Of a DNA stretch of 64,000 bases, positions 44,854 through 53,283 are shown in pieces. The stretch's first letter is position 1; the number at the start of each line of letters is the position of its first letter. The notes beneath the pieces were generated by a model, which was not told where the DNA came from, did no database searches, and saw only the letters and a program-made list of their open reading frames with translations. Both the position numbers and the translations under genes were made by a program. Origin of the DNA: Novosphingobium endophyticum. GTDB lineage: Bacteria; Pseudomonadota; Alphaproteobacteria; Sphingomonadales; Sphingomonadaceae. The stretch spans positions 1 to 64,000 of the forward strand of contig NZ_BMHK01000013.1 of assembly GCF_014640675.1 (NCBI RefSeq), read 5' to 3'.

Positions 44854-45624
44854 ATGACCATCACCCTAGAGAAGCAAGGCCCGGTCGCCATCGTGACGCT
44901 CGACCGTCCGCAGACCAAGAATGCCATCACGCAGGAGATGCGGGGCCAGTTCTATGGGGCGTTCGAGGAGATCGCGCTGGACCATGACGTAAGTGCAGTG
45001 ATCCTCACCGGCGCGGGAGGCGATTTCTGCTCGGGTATGGACGTAGGCGGTCTGGGCCGGGGCGGCGTCACGGGGTCGATGGACCGGATGCACACGCTCA
45101 ACCGCATCGCCAGGGCCATATATTCCCTCAAGAAGCCGACCATTGCGGCAGTGCCGGGGATCTGCGTCGGCGTCGGCTTCTCCTATGCGTTGGCCTGCGA
45201 CATCGTGCTGGCGGGCGAGAAGGCGAAGTTCGCCGCCATCTTCCGCAATATCGCACTGGCCCCCGATGGCGGGCTTGTCTGGCATCTGCGCCAGTTGCTG
45301 GGCGTGCAGAAGGCCAAGGAGCTGATCTATTCGGGCCGCGTCATTCGCGCCGACGAGGCGGTGGCGATGGGTCTCGCCTATGAAAAGGTCGCCGACGATG
45401 CCCTGATGGACCGCGCCATGGAACTGGCGGCCAGCTTCGCCGCCGGCCCCACCGTCGCTATGGCCCTCGCCAAGCGGCAGTTCGACCTCAGCTGGAACGC
45501 CAGCTTCGAGCAATATCTCGACATGGAAGCCACCATGCAACCGATCGCCAGCCGCACCGAGGATCATGAGGAAGGGCTCAAGGCCTTTCGCGAGAAACGC
45601 AAGCCCGAGTTCCGGGGGGCGTGA
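44854..45624 (+). CDS. Enoyl-CoA hydratase/isomerase family protein, PaaG-like
   Basis: A 256-aa crotonase. The oxyanion-hole segment FCSGMDVGGL and the second one in ICVGVGFSYALACDIVLAGE are intact. The two hydratase glutamates are absent: Gly-Gly-x-Glu reads GVGFSYALACD and the Pro-Glu-Ile position reads FRNIALAPDGG, leaving an Asp as in PaaG/enoyl-CoA isomerases. Isomerase or another crotonase reaction is therefore likelier than hydration. ATG 44854 (AGGAA 6 nt upstream) is preferred over ATG 44839. First of a four-gene unit. Confidence 0.9.
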   Translation: MTITLEKQGPVAIVTLDRPQTKNAITQEMRGQFYGAFEEIALDHDVSAVILTGAGGDFCSGMDVGGLGRGGVTGSMDRMHTLNRIARAIYSLKKPTIAAVPGICVGVGFSYALACDIVLAGEKAKFAAIFRNIALAPDGGLVWHLRQLLGVQKAKELIYSGRVIRADEAVAMGLAYEKVADDALMDRAMELAASFAAGPTVAMALAKRQFDLSWNASFEQYLDMEATMQPIASRTEDHEEGLKAFREKRKPEFRGA

Positions 45625-45989
45625 CCGGCATGATCCAGCCCGAAGCCGAATGGCGCGCTCATCTTGAGGAGGGCCGCTTCATGATCCAGCGGAGCCGTTC
45701 GACCGGCGGTCACGTCTTCTACCCGCGCGTGGCGCATCCCGGCACCGGCGCGGACGATCTGGAATGGGTCGAGGCGTCAGGCAAGGGCACGGTCCATGCC
45801 GTCACCGTGGTCCGCAAGAAAGACCCGGCCGACAGCTATAATGTCGTGCTGGTCGATCTCGCCGAGGGGCCGCGGCTGATGAGCCGCGTCGACGCTATCG
45901 CGGTGGACGAGGTGAAAATCGGCATGGCGGTCCGCGCCAGAATTATCGACGAAGGGCACAAGCCGTTGCTCGTCTTTGTGCCGGCATGA
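45621..45989 (+). CDS. DUF35 OB-fold protein without zinc ribbon
   Basis: A 122-aa DUF35 (OB-fold acyl-CoA-associated) protein. FYPRVAHPGTGADDLEWVEA followed by SGKGTVHAVTVVRK is the family pattern, but there is no cysteine at all, so the rubredoxin-like zinc ribbon is missing. Such proteins pair with thiolase-like or hydratase proteins; in cholesterol side-chain degradation the DUF35 domain of ChsH2 binds the aldolase Ltp2. The GTG start overlaps the previous stop (GTGA), and its own stop overlaps the next ATG (ATGA). ATG 45630 is an alternative start. Confidence 0.85.
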   Translation: MTGMIQPEAEWRAHLEEGRFMIQRSRSTGGHVFYPRVAHPGTGADDLEWVEASGKGTVHAVTVVRKKDPADSYNVVLVDLAEGPRLMSRVDAIAVDEVKIGMAVRARIIDEGHKPLLVFVPA

Positions 45990-47137
45990 GCGCTCATTAC
46001 GGATTTCCGCGCGGGCGCACCGCAATCGTCGGCGCCGCGACTTTCGGCATCGGCAGATGCCCCGGCGTCTCGGCGATCGACATGGCGGCCAAGGCGACGC
46101 TGCTCGCGCTTGCGGATGCGGGCATCGCCCTGTCGGAAGTGGACGCACTATACACCTCCGCCCCTTACGAAGCGCTCGGCGGGATGGAGCTGGCGGAATA
46201 CCTGGGCGTCACGCCCAAGGTGACGGATTGCAATCGCACCGGCGGTTCGGCGTTCGAGGTCTATGTGCAGCAGGCGGCGCTGGCGCTGGAGGTGGGGCTG
46301 ATCGACTGCGCGCTGATCGCCTATGGTTCCAACCCGGCGAGCAACCCGCCACCGGGAGTGGGCATGACCAGGCAGAGCCCGTGGGAGGCGCCCTATCGGC
46401 CTCTCGCGCCGATCTCCTCCTATGCGCTGGCGGCAAGCCGGCACATGCACCTCTACGGCACCACGCGCGAACAACTGGCGGAAGTCGCCGTGGCCGCGCG
46501 GCAATGGGCCCAGCTGAACCCGGAGGCGGCAGTGCGCGAGGCGCTGACCGTCGAGGATGTGCTGAACGCCCGGATGGTGTCCGACCCTCTGACGGTGCGT
46601 GACTGCTGCCTTTTCAACGATGGCGCCGCCGCGGTAGTGATGGTTCGCGCCGATCGGGCGAAGGACTGCGCGAAGGCGCCGGTCCATGTGCTGGGCGCCG
46701 CCCATGCCGTCACTCATCGCGAAATCAGTTCCATGCCTGACCTTACCGTGACGGGCGCGGCGATCTCCGGGCCGCAGGCTTTCGCGCAGGCCGGCGTCGG
46801 TCCGGGCGATATCGACGTCGTGATGCTCTACGACGCCTTCACTATCACGCCGATCCTGTTCTTTGAGGATCTTGGCTTCTGTCCCAAGGGCGAAGGCGGC
46901 CGTTTCATATCCGGCGGCCACATCGCGCCGGGCGGCGGACTTGCGCTCAACACCAATGGCGGGGGACTGTCCTGCGTGCATCCGGGCATGTATGGGCTGT
47001 TCCTCCTGGTCGAGGCGGTGCGCCAGCTTCGCGGGGAGGCGGGCGAACGGCAGGTCCGGGACGCCCAGTTGGCCCTCGCCCATGGCAATGGCGGCGTGCT
47101 GTCGAGCGAGGCGACGGTGATCCTGTCGCGCGCCTGA
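45986..47137 (+). CDS. Thiolase-like lipid-transfer (Ltp/SCP-x-type) protein, possible retro-aldolase
   Basis: A 383-aa thiolase-fold protein. The nucleophile position corresponds to Gly86 in DCNRTGGSAF rather than Cys, and the second Cys is replaced by His-Gly-Asn-Gly-Gly (AHGNGGVLSS); the His in SCVHPGMYG remains. This is the pattern of SCP-x/Ltp-type proteins such as Ltp2, which catalyse CoA-ester retro-aldol cleavage of steroid side chains instead of thiolysis. Coupling to the DUF35 protein by a 4-bp overlap supports a two-protein complex. Specific reaction is inferred. Confidence 0.88.
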   Translation: MSAHYGFPRGRTAIVGAATFGIGRCPGVSAIDMAAKATLLALADAGIALSEVDALYTSAPYEALGGMELAEYLGVTPKVTDCNRTGGSAFEVYVQQAALALEVGLIDCALIAYGSNPASNPPPGVGMTRQSPWEAPYRPLAPISSYALAASRHMHLYGTTREQLAEVAVAARQWAQLNPEAAVREALTVEDVLNARMVSDPLTVRDCCLFNDGAAAVVMVRADRAKDCAKAPVHVLGAAHAVTHREISSMPDLTVTGAAISGPQAFAQAGVGPGDIDVVMLYDAFTITPILFFEDLGFCPKGEGGRFISGGHIAPGGGLALNTNGGGLSCVHPGMYGLFLLVEAVRQLRGEAGERQVRDAQLALAHGNGGVLSSEATVILSRA

Positions 47138-47152
47138 TCGGAGGATAGGGTG

Positions 47153-47581
47153 ATGAACGCTGCAGAAGAATTGCTGCGCGGGATGTTCCGCTTCGGCGGG
47201 CAGGATGGCGACGTTTTCGGTACGAGCGCACCGCCGGATGGCCGGGCCATGGCGGATTATTTCCATGCTGATGTCTGCCACAGCCTCTTCGGGCCGAGCG
47301 GTACGAAGGAAATGCTGGCGGGCCGGGACGCCTTTCTGGCGTTCGTCGCTCGGTGTGCCGATGCGCTGTCGGACCGGCATGACGAAATCCTGTCAATCAA
47401 CGGCATCGGAGCCGAATGCGCGGTCGTCCATGCCAAAGCGCGGCGCAAGAGCAAGGCGACGGGCGAGGATATTCGCTACGAATGGGCGATGGTGTATCGC
47501 GTCGAGGACGGCAGGATCACTTATGGCGCCGACATGCTCGATGCCGACGCCCAGGACTTTTGGGGACGCGTGCTCGGCTGA
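47153..47581 (+). CDS. SnoaL-like / NTF2-fold protein
   Basis: A 142-aa NTF2-like protein with FLAFVARCADALSDRHDEIL and an ending Leu-Asp-Ala-Asp-Ala-Gln-Asp-Phe-Trp. ATG 47153, with GGAGG 8 nt upstream, is preferred to the GTG directly before it. It follows the thiolase-like gene by 15 bp and closes this unit; it converges on the desaturase gene. Confidence 0.8.
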   Translation: MNAAEELLRGMFRFGGQDGDVFGTSAPPDGRAMADYFHADVCHSLFGPSGTKEMLAGRDAFLAFVARCADALSDRHDEILSINGIGAECAVVHAKARRKSKATGEDIRYEWAMVYRVEDGRITYGADMLDADAQDFWGRVLG

Positions 47582-47589
47582 CCGATTCA

Positions 47590-48432
47590 TCAGACCTTGG
47601 GGACAACCGCCGAATCGGGCGCCGTGTCGAGCGCGGTATCGGGGCGACCGCGCACCAACGGATAGAAGACTTCCTCGGTCCAGTGCGGGTCCTTGCCCGG
47701 TATGCCATATCGCCAGGGCCGGCCCTTGGGGATGTAGAGGGTTCCGAACATCCAGTCATACAGGGCGATCGTCACCGCATAGTTGCGGAACGGCCCCCCA
47801 TCCTTGCCATAGCCATGGTGGCTGTGGTGGATGCCGGGCGAGACGATGACATGTTCCAGCGCGCGGAACATCGGCCCGGCAACCTTGTGGGAACGCAACT
47901 TGTCGTCCCAGCGGAAATTCGCATGAGTGATGAGGTTCCACATATAGATGGTGACGGATGTGAGCGCGGCCGCCTTTTCCTGGCCAAGATAAAAGACGAT
48001 GGCCAGAACCCAGGCCGTCGGCACGATGAAGTACCAGAAGCCATTGATCCGCACCGTCAGCAGGACGCTCATGTATTTGCCGGAATGGTGCGTGCGATGC
48101 AGGCGCCAGAGCCACGGATTCTTCCATTTGGCGGCCTCATGCGCCCAGCGATGCACCCAGTAGAAGGCAAACTCCGCCGCCAGCAACGTGGCGAGATAGC
48201 CGTAGAGCACCGGCGTACCGGCAAAAGTGCCGCGCCACTGCGGCAGGATCAGCCCGATCGTCCAGCCAAGCACAAGGGCCGACACCGGCCGTGCGACCGC
48301 CAGTCCGGTGAGGGCGGCGCCCCACAGCACGCGCCGCTCGCCGGCGGTGTGGACCCCTTTATGGCGTCCGGCGAGTATCTCCGCGACCAGCACGACCAGC
48401 GTCGCCGCGATCATGTACATGCCGTAAAACAT
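47590..48432 (-). CDS. Sterol desaturase / fatty acid hydroxylase family protein
   Basis: A 280-aa integral-membrane di-iron enzyme with about four hydrophobic segments. The histidine clusters are visible: YWVHRWAHE, LHRTHHS, and SPGIHHSHHGYG. The family hydroxylates or desaturates sterols, carotenoids or fatty acids. Start ATG 48432; divergent from the LysR gene across 90 bp, so that regulator is its likely controller. Confidence 0.92.
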   Translation of the reverse strand: MFYGMYMIAATLVVLVAEILAGRHKGVHTAGERRVLWGAALTGLAVARPVSALVLGWTIGLILPQWRGTFAGTPVLYGYLATLLAAEFAFYWVHRWAHEAAKWKNPWLWRLHRTHHSGKYMSVLLTVRINGFWYFIVPTAWVLAIVFYLGQEKAAALTSVTIYMWNLITHANFRWDDKLRSHKVAGPMFRALEHVIVSPGIHHSHHGYGKDGGPFRNYAVTIALYDWMFGTLYIPKGRPWRYGIPGKDPHWTEEVFYPLVRGRPDTALDTAPDSAVVPKV

Positions 48433-48483
48433 CCTCGATCTCCTTGTCCTTGGATGCAGGCTAACGCGGCTTGCCCATCACAT

Positions 48484-48526
48484 CCAATGCATAGTAATGT
48501 GGATTCCCATGAGATTTAGGCATTGA
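48484..48526. promoter_or_regulatory. Divergent control region with dyad ends
   Basis: CAATGC near 48485-48490 and GCATTG near 48520-48525 form an inverted pair around an A+T-rich middle containing TAGTAATGTGGATTCCCATG. The 90-bp gap between the desaturase and lysR starts must contain both promoters and any LysR site. Confidence 0.35.
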
Positions 48527-49419
48527 TTGATTTGCGGCGCATGCAGCATGCCGTCGTTCTCGCCCGGGTCGGCAGCTACGTCGGCGCGGCGCAGGCCCTC
48601 GGCCTGACTCAGCCCGCCCTCAGCCGCAGCATACAGTCGATCGAGGCGGATTATGGCCTGCGCCTCTTCGATCGAGGACGCGGCGGCGTTGTCGCCACCG
48701 ATGCTGGCGCCGAGTTCGTCGCCAGGGCCGAACAGTTGCTGATCGACGCCCGGGCGCTCGACGACATCATGCGAGGGCAGCTCGATGGAACGGCGGGGGA
48801 GGTCCGCTTCGGCATGGGACCACTGATTGCCTCAGCCTGTCTGAAAGATGCCCTGCCGCGCCTGCTGAGCATGTTCCCATCCATCCACCTACGGGCAACG
48901 ATCGGCGGTTCCGCAGCCTTGCTCGACCAGATCCTCGGCGGCGCCATGCAGTTCGCGATCTGCGCCGGCGAAGGGTTGCCGCGCGGGGATTTCGCGATCG
49001 AGCCAATGGGACGGCTACCGTTGTGCCTTATCGCGCGCGCCGGCCATCCGCTCGGCACTGGCGGCGTTCACGTCGCCGATCTCGCCGGCTTTCCGCTCGT
49101 CGGTGGCAGTATCGACGATCGTGTCGTCGCGATGGAAAACGACTATGCTCCGCAACTCGTCTGCGACAATTACGAGATTCTGAGGTCCGTCACCCTGTCC
49201 AGCGATACCCTGTGGCTGACGTCCCCCGCGGTTGTCATGCGCGAATTGTCGGAAGGCACCATGCTCAAGATCGACTGCGTCGATCTTGTTTCCGACAGTT
49301 ATGAAGTGGTACTGATCAGCCGTCGGCGTGGTGCCATGTCGCGCGCCGCGACCTTGATCCTCGACGATCTTCGAGCGGAGCTAACCCCGCATTTTGCTGA
49401 AGAGCCGCCGCCTTTGTAA
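48523..49419 (+). CDS. LysR family transcriptional regulator
   Basis: A 298-aa LysR regulator: VGSYVGAAQALGLTQPALSR is the helix-turn-helix (about 17-36) and LRLFDRGRGGVV the wing. TTG 48523 (Met-Ile-Asp-Leu-Arg-Arg) fits the family N-terminus; ATG 48541 is the fallback. Its stop codon directly abuts the stop of the convergent crotonase, with no base between. Probably controls the divergent sterol-desaturase-like gene. Confidence 0.9.
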   Translation: MIDLRRMQHAVVLARVGSYVGAAQALGLTQPALSRSIQSIEADYGLRLFDRGRGGVVATDAGAEFVARAEQLLIDARALDDIMRGQLDGTAGEVRFGMGPLIASACLKDALPRLLSMFPSIHLRATIGGSAALLDQILGGAMQFAICAGEGLPRGDFAIEPMGRLPLCLIARAGHPLGTGGVHVADLAGFPLVGGSIDDRVVAMENDYAPQLVCDNYEILRSVTLSSDTLWLTSPAVVMRELSEGTMLKIDCVDLVSDSYEVVLISRRRGAMSRAATLILDDLRAELTPHFAEEPPPL

Positions 49420-50331
49420 TCAGTCAGCCGGCTTTGAGCGGGCGCGCAATGCGACCCGTCCCTTGCCGAACGGGGCATCGCGGTTGGCCAGCGCCTCCTT
49501 CAGCCCCTTTTCCGCCATATCTTTCTTGAATTGCGCCCGGCGCGGTCCCTGGCTGAGATGCGCGCGCGCATCCAACTCCGCCGCGTAACGCTGCGACTGC
49601 TTGGCGCCCGCCAGTTCCATCTGCATGTTCACCACGCGCTTGTGCGTGGCAAGTATTTCGGCGTCCACTCTGGCGATGCGGCGCGCCAGATCTGCGGCCT
49701 GCGCGTCGATTTCCTCGGCGGGATAAGCTTCCATCACGAGGCCGATCTTCGCGGCGTCGAGACCGCTGATCGTGTCGCCGGTGAACAGCATCCGTTTCGC
49801 CCATTGGGGGCCGCAGTGATAGAACCACAGGTTGGTGGGCGGCGTACCGTTGGCGCGCGCAGCGGGAAAGCCGATCCTCGCCGTGTCAGCCGCCAGAACG
49901 ATGTCGCAGGAGAACGCGAGGTCTGTTCCGCCCGCCAGGCAGTTGCCCTGGATCTTCGCGACGATCGGCTTGTGCAGGTCGAACATGACGAGCGTCAGAT
50001 CCTGTTGCCGTTCCAGGTTCCAGATATCGTCGTCCAGCGTTCCCGCACGGGTGCGATAGGCTGCCGGATCATAATCGGTCGCGCTGTCTCCCTTGCCGCC
50101 GTAGCTGTCCGTCAGGTCATAGCCAGCACAGAAATCCTTGCCCGCGCCGGACAGCAGGATGACGTTCACGTCCTGCCGATCGTCCGCTTCCAGCAGCGCC
50201 TGATGCAGCTCGCGCAGGGTAAGGGCGGAGAGGGCGTTGCGCTTGTCCGGACGGTTCAACGTGATGCGGGCGACGGCGTCACGCACCTCAAAGCTGACGC
50301 ATTCCGTTGATTTCAGCCATTTCATGCCCAT
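49420..50331 (-). CDS. Enoyl-CoA hydratase/isomerase family protein
   Basis: A 303-aa crotonase, longer than usual. FCAGYDLTD and CLAGGTDLAFSCDIVLAADT give the CoA-binding and oxyanion-hole segments. The first Glu position is Asp, and the Pro-Glu-x-x-x-Gly segment reads FPAARANGTPP, so classical hydration is doubtful. ATG 50331 has GGGGAG 8 nt upstream. It may be divergently controlled with the SDR at 50594. Confidence 0.9.
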   Translation of the reverse strand: MGMKWLKSTECVSFEVRDAVARITLNRPDKRNALSALTLRELHQALLEADDRQDVNVILLSGAGKDFCAGYDLTDSYGGKGDSATDYDPAAYRTRAGTLDDDIWNLERQQDLTLVMFDLHKPIVAKIQGNCLAGGTDLAFSCDIVLAADTARIGFPAARANGTPPTNLWFYHCGPQWAKRMLFTGDTISGLDAAKIGLVMEAYPAEEIDAQAADLARRIARVDAEILATHKRVVNMQMELAGAKQSQRYAAELDARAHLSQGPRRAQFKKDMAEKGLKEALANRDAPFGKGRVALRARSKPAD

Positions 50332-50593
50332 GGCGTATACTCCCCTGTGCAACTTCCGTCACCGCTACATAACTCCACCGGATGCGTGCTGGCGAGGGCG
50401 GCGCGCGCCGGTGCGACGTGCATCGGGCATGTGATCTATACCGCCGCCTAGATTGCCGCCCGCCCGGCAAACGGGCAGTCTTTCGTCTGTGACGGAGCAT
50501 CCGAACGTTGTCACGGCCGCCGCCCCGGCGGGGTTCGAACGGCTCCATGCGCTCGAAGGGGCGCCGTCGAACAGGCCAGGGAGAGTTCGCATC

Positions 50594-51397
50594 ATGGGAC
50601 GATTGGAAGGCAAGCGCGCCGTCATCATGGGGGCTACCCGGCGGGGCAATATGGGTCAGGCGATCGCCAAACGCTTCATGGAAGAGGGTGCGGCGGTGAT
50701 CGTTTCCGGTCGGAGCCGGGAAGGTCTGGAAGATTTTGCTGCCGAGACCGGGGCCATCGCGATCCCTTGCGACGTGGCGAGCCGGGCGCAGATCCAGGAC
50801 CTGGCGGACCGGGTGATGGCCGATCATGGCGGCATCGACATTGCGGTGAATGCAGCCGCCATCGGCTCTCCCGCGAAGTTCGAGGAGGAGACGGAGGAGC
50901 AGATTGACGACATCCTGTCGATCATCTTCAAGGGCGGCCTCTTCTTCATGCAGGTCATGGTTGGCGCGATGAAGCGCGATCGGGCCATCGGGCGAGGCGG
51001 CTCGATCATCAACATCTCATCCGCCGTGGCCGACATCATGTCCGACGACCATTGCAGCTACATGGGCGCGAAGGCGGGTCTCAACCACATGACGCGCTTC
51101 GTCGCCTACGAATATGGCAAGCATGGCATCAGGGCCAATATCCTGTCGCCGGGGCTGACGATCACGCCGATGCTGGGAGACTACAAGATGCCCGGCCTCG
51201 TCGAAGCTTATGAGCGGGAATATCCGCTCGGCCGGATCACCACGGTCGAGGACATCGCCAATGCCGCGCTGTTCATGGCCAGCGACGAGTGCTTCATGAC
51301 CGGCCAGACCTTTCACGTCACCGGCGGGCTGACCCTGCGCCGCAATCCGACGGCGGAGGAGGTCGACGCGTCGATCGCCGCCGCCATGAAGGCATGA
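50594..51397 (+). CDS. SDR family oxidoreductase
   Basis: A 267-aa SDR, paralogue of 61-897: IMGATRRGNMG at residues 11-21, Ala-Ala in the NNAG position, ISSAVADIMS then Tyr156-Met-Gly-Ala-Lys160, and the GGLTLRRNP tail. ATG 50594 has GGGAGA 9 nt upstream. First of four consecutive SDR genes on the plus strand; the next starts 233 bp on. Confidence 0.92.
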   Translation: MGRLEGKRAVIMGATRRGNMGQAIAKRFMEEGAAVIVSGRSREGLEDFAAETGAIAIPCDVASRAQIQDLADRVMADHGGIDIAVNAAAIGSPAKFEEETEEQIDDILSIIFKGGLFFMQVMVGAMKRDRAIGRGGSIINISSAVADIMSDDHCSYMGAKAGLNHMTRFVAYEYGKHGIRANILSPGLTITPMLGDYKMPGLVEAYEREYPLGRITTVEDIANAALFMASDECFMTGQTFHVTGGLTLRRNPTAEEVDASIAAAMKA

Positions 51398-51630
51398 GAT
51401 GACGGGCGCCTTGCCCTGCCCGGCAGCGATCAGATTGGCGATGGATGCGTGCCTCCGGCGGGCCGCGGTTGACTTCGCGAGCCATACGCCAAACTCCTTG
51501 ACGCCATTGCAGAGAGGACAAAGTCCGTGGATCAGCCGGTCAATCAGATCCAGCCCAAAGTGGCGCAGCGCCGCAAGGCCGGTCCGGCATTCTTCATCGC
51601 CCGAGTAACGGCAAAGCATCAGGAGTGGAC

Positions 51631-52389
51631 ATGACAGGCAGGCTGAACGGCAAGGTCGCAATCGTCACCGGCGGCGGCCAAGGCATCGGACAGGGTATCG
51701 CTACCGCTTTTGCAAAAGCAGGCGCGAAAGTGCTGATCACCGGCCGCACGCCCGACAAGCTGGCGGCGACGGTCGCCACGCTGAAGACGTCGGGCGGCGA
51801 CGCGGCCTGGATTGCAGGCACGGCGGGCGTGCGCGCCGACGCGGAGGCCGCCGTCGCGAAAGCGGCTGAATTGTTCGGCGGCATCGACATCCTCGTCAAC
51901 AACGCGCAAACCTCCCGCCCCGGCACCACGTTCGAAGATCATGACGATGAGCTGTTAGCGCTGACCCTCGGGTCCGGCCTGTATGGCACTTTCCATCATA
52001 TGCAGGCGGTCCTGCCGCACATGAAGGAGAAGGGCGGATCGATCATCAATTTCGGCAGCTATGAGGGTATTCACGGCGGCGCGGGCTTTGCCGCCTATGC
52101 CGCGACGAAGGAGGCCATTCGCGGCCTGTCGCGCACGGCCGCCCGCGAGTTGGGCAAATACAAGATCCGCGTGAATGTCGTCTGTCCCGCCGCGCTCAGC
52201 CCGATTGCGGTCAAATGGATGGAGGACTTCCCCGAAGAGGCGGAAAAGGTCATGAACCTCGTCGCGCTCGGCCATCTTGGCGATTGCGAGAACGACATCG
52301 CGCCCGCCGTGCTGTTCCTCGCCAGCGAGGACAGCCGCTTCGTGACCGGCCAGACCATCAATGTGGACGGCGGACAGATGATGCTCTGA
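51631..52389 (+). CDS. SDR family oxidoreductase
   Basis: A 252-aa classical SDR: VTGGGQGIGQGIA, NNAQ (in place of NNAG), NFGSYEG and Tyr-Ala-Ala-Thr-Lys. ATG 51631 lies 5 nt behind AGGAG; a GTG two codons earlier is less likely. The 15-bp gap to the next SDR implies one transcript. Confidence 0.92.
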   Translation: MTGRLNGKVAIVTGGGQGIGQGIATAFAKAGAKVLITGRTPDKLAATVATLKTSGGDAAWIAGTAGVRADAEAAVAKAAELFGGIDILVNNAQTSRPGTTFEDHDDELLALTLGSGLYGTFHHMQAVLPHMKEKGGSIINFGSYEGIHGGAGFAAYAATKEAIRGLSRTAARELGKYKIRVNVVCPAALSPIAVKWMEDFPEEAEKVMNLVALGHLGDCENDIAPAVLFLASEDSRFVTGQTINVDGGQMML

Positions 52390-52404
52390 ACCGGGGGGCG
52401 AGCC

Positions 52405-53283
52405 ATGGATAACATGGATTTTTCCGGCCGCACCGCGATCGTCACGGGCGCGTCGAGGGGTTTGGGGCGCGCATATGCGCTGTGGCTCGCGGCGCGCGGC
52501 TGCGCGGTGGTGGTGAGTAATCGGCCCGCCGCCGACGGCTCGTCCTCGGCGCAAAAGGTGGTGGAGGAGATCCTTGCCGCCGGAGGCCGCGCCGCCATCC
52601 ATGCCGGCCCGGTCGAGGCGCCGGAAGCGGCGGCGGAGTTGGTGGCCACTGCCGAATGGCATTTCGGTCCGCCCGACATCTTCATCAGCAACGCGGGCAT
52701 CCAGGCTTTCCGGCATTTCTCCACCGTCACGCTGGAGGAGATGCGGGAACTGCTCGACATCAACCTGTGGGGCTGCATCGTCGGCCTGAAGGCAGTGTGG
52801 CCCGCCATGGTCGAGCGGGGCTATGGCCGCATCGTCCTGACCGGGTCGAGCGCGGGATTGTGGGGCCAGATGCAATCGGCCGATTATGCCGCGTCCAAGG
52901 GCGCGATGGTCGGCCTCGCGCGTTCTGTCGCGCTGGACGTTCCGGAGGGAGCGGACATCCGAGTCAACGTGATCGCGCCCGCCGCCTATACTCCGATGTC
53001 ATCGGGCAGCATGGACCCGAAATGGGCGGATTATGCCTCGCCCGATCATGTCGCGCCCGTGGTCGGCTGGCTGTGCAGCGCGCAGTGCCGGACGTCGGGC
53101 GGCATCTATCATGCGGGCGCGGGCAATGTCCGCCGCGCGCAGGTGCTGGAGGGGGAAGTCCACCACCTGTCGGAAGGCAGCCTCGGGACGGTGATGGAAA
53201 GCCTGACGGCCCGTCCGGAATGGACCAGCTCGTTTGCGTCGGGTGCCGAAATCCTGCCCGAGATGATGAAGGCGTCGTCATGA
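52405..53283 (+). CDS. SDR family oxidoreductase
   Basis: A 292-aa SDR: VTGASRGLGRAYALWLAARG, VVVSNRPA instead of the NDLGG subgroup motif, then TGSSAGLWG and Tyr-Ala-Ala-Ser-Lys. A C-terminal extension follows a Gly-Gly-Ile-Tyr-His-Ala-Gly segment. It overlaps the next SDR start by 4 bp (ATGA). Confidence 0.92.
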   Translation: MDNMDFSGRTAIVTGASRGLGRAYALWLAARGCAVVVSNRPAADGSSSAQKVVEEILAAGGRAAIHAGPVEAPEAAAELVATAEWHFGPPDIFISNAGIQAFRHFSTVTLEEMRELLDINLWGCIVGLKAVWPAMVERGYGRIVLTGSSAGLWGQMQSADYAASKGAMVGLARSVALDVPEGADIRVNVIAPAAYTPMSSGSMDPKWADYASPDHVAPVVGWLCSAQCRTSGGIYHAGAGNVRRAQVLEGEVHHLSEGSLGTVMESLTARPEWTSSFASGAEILPEMMKASS

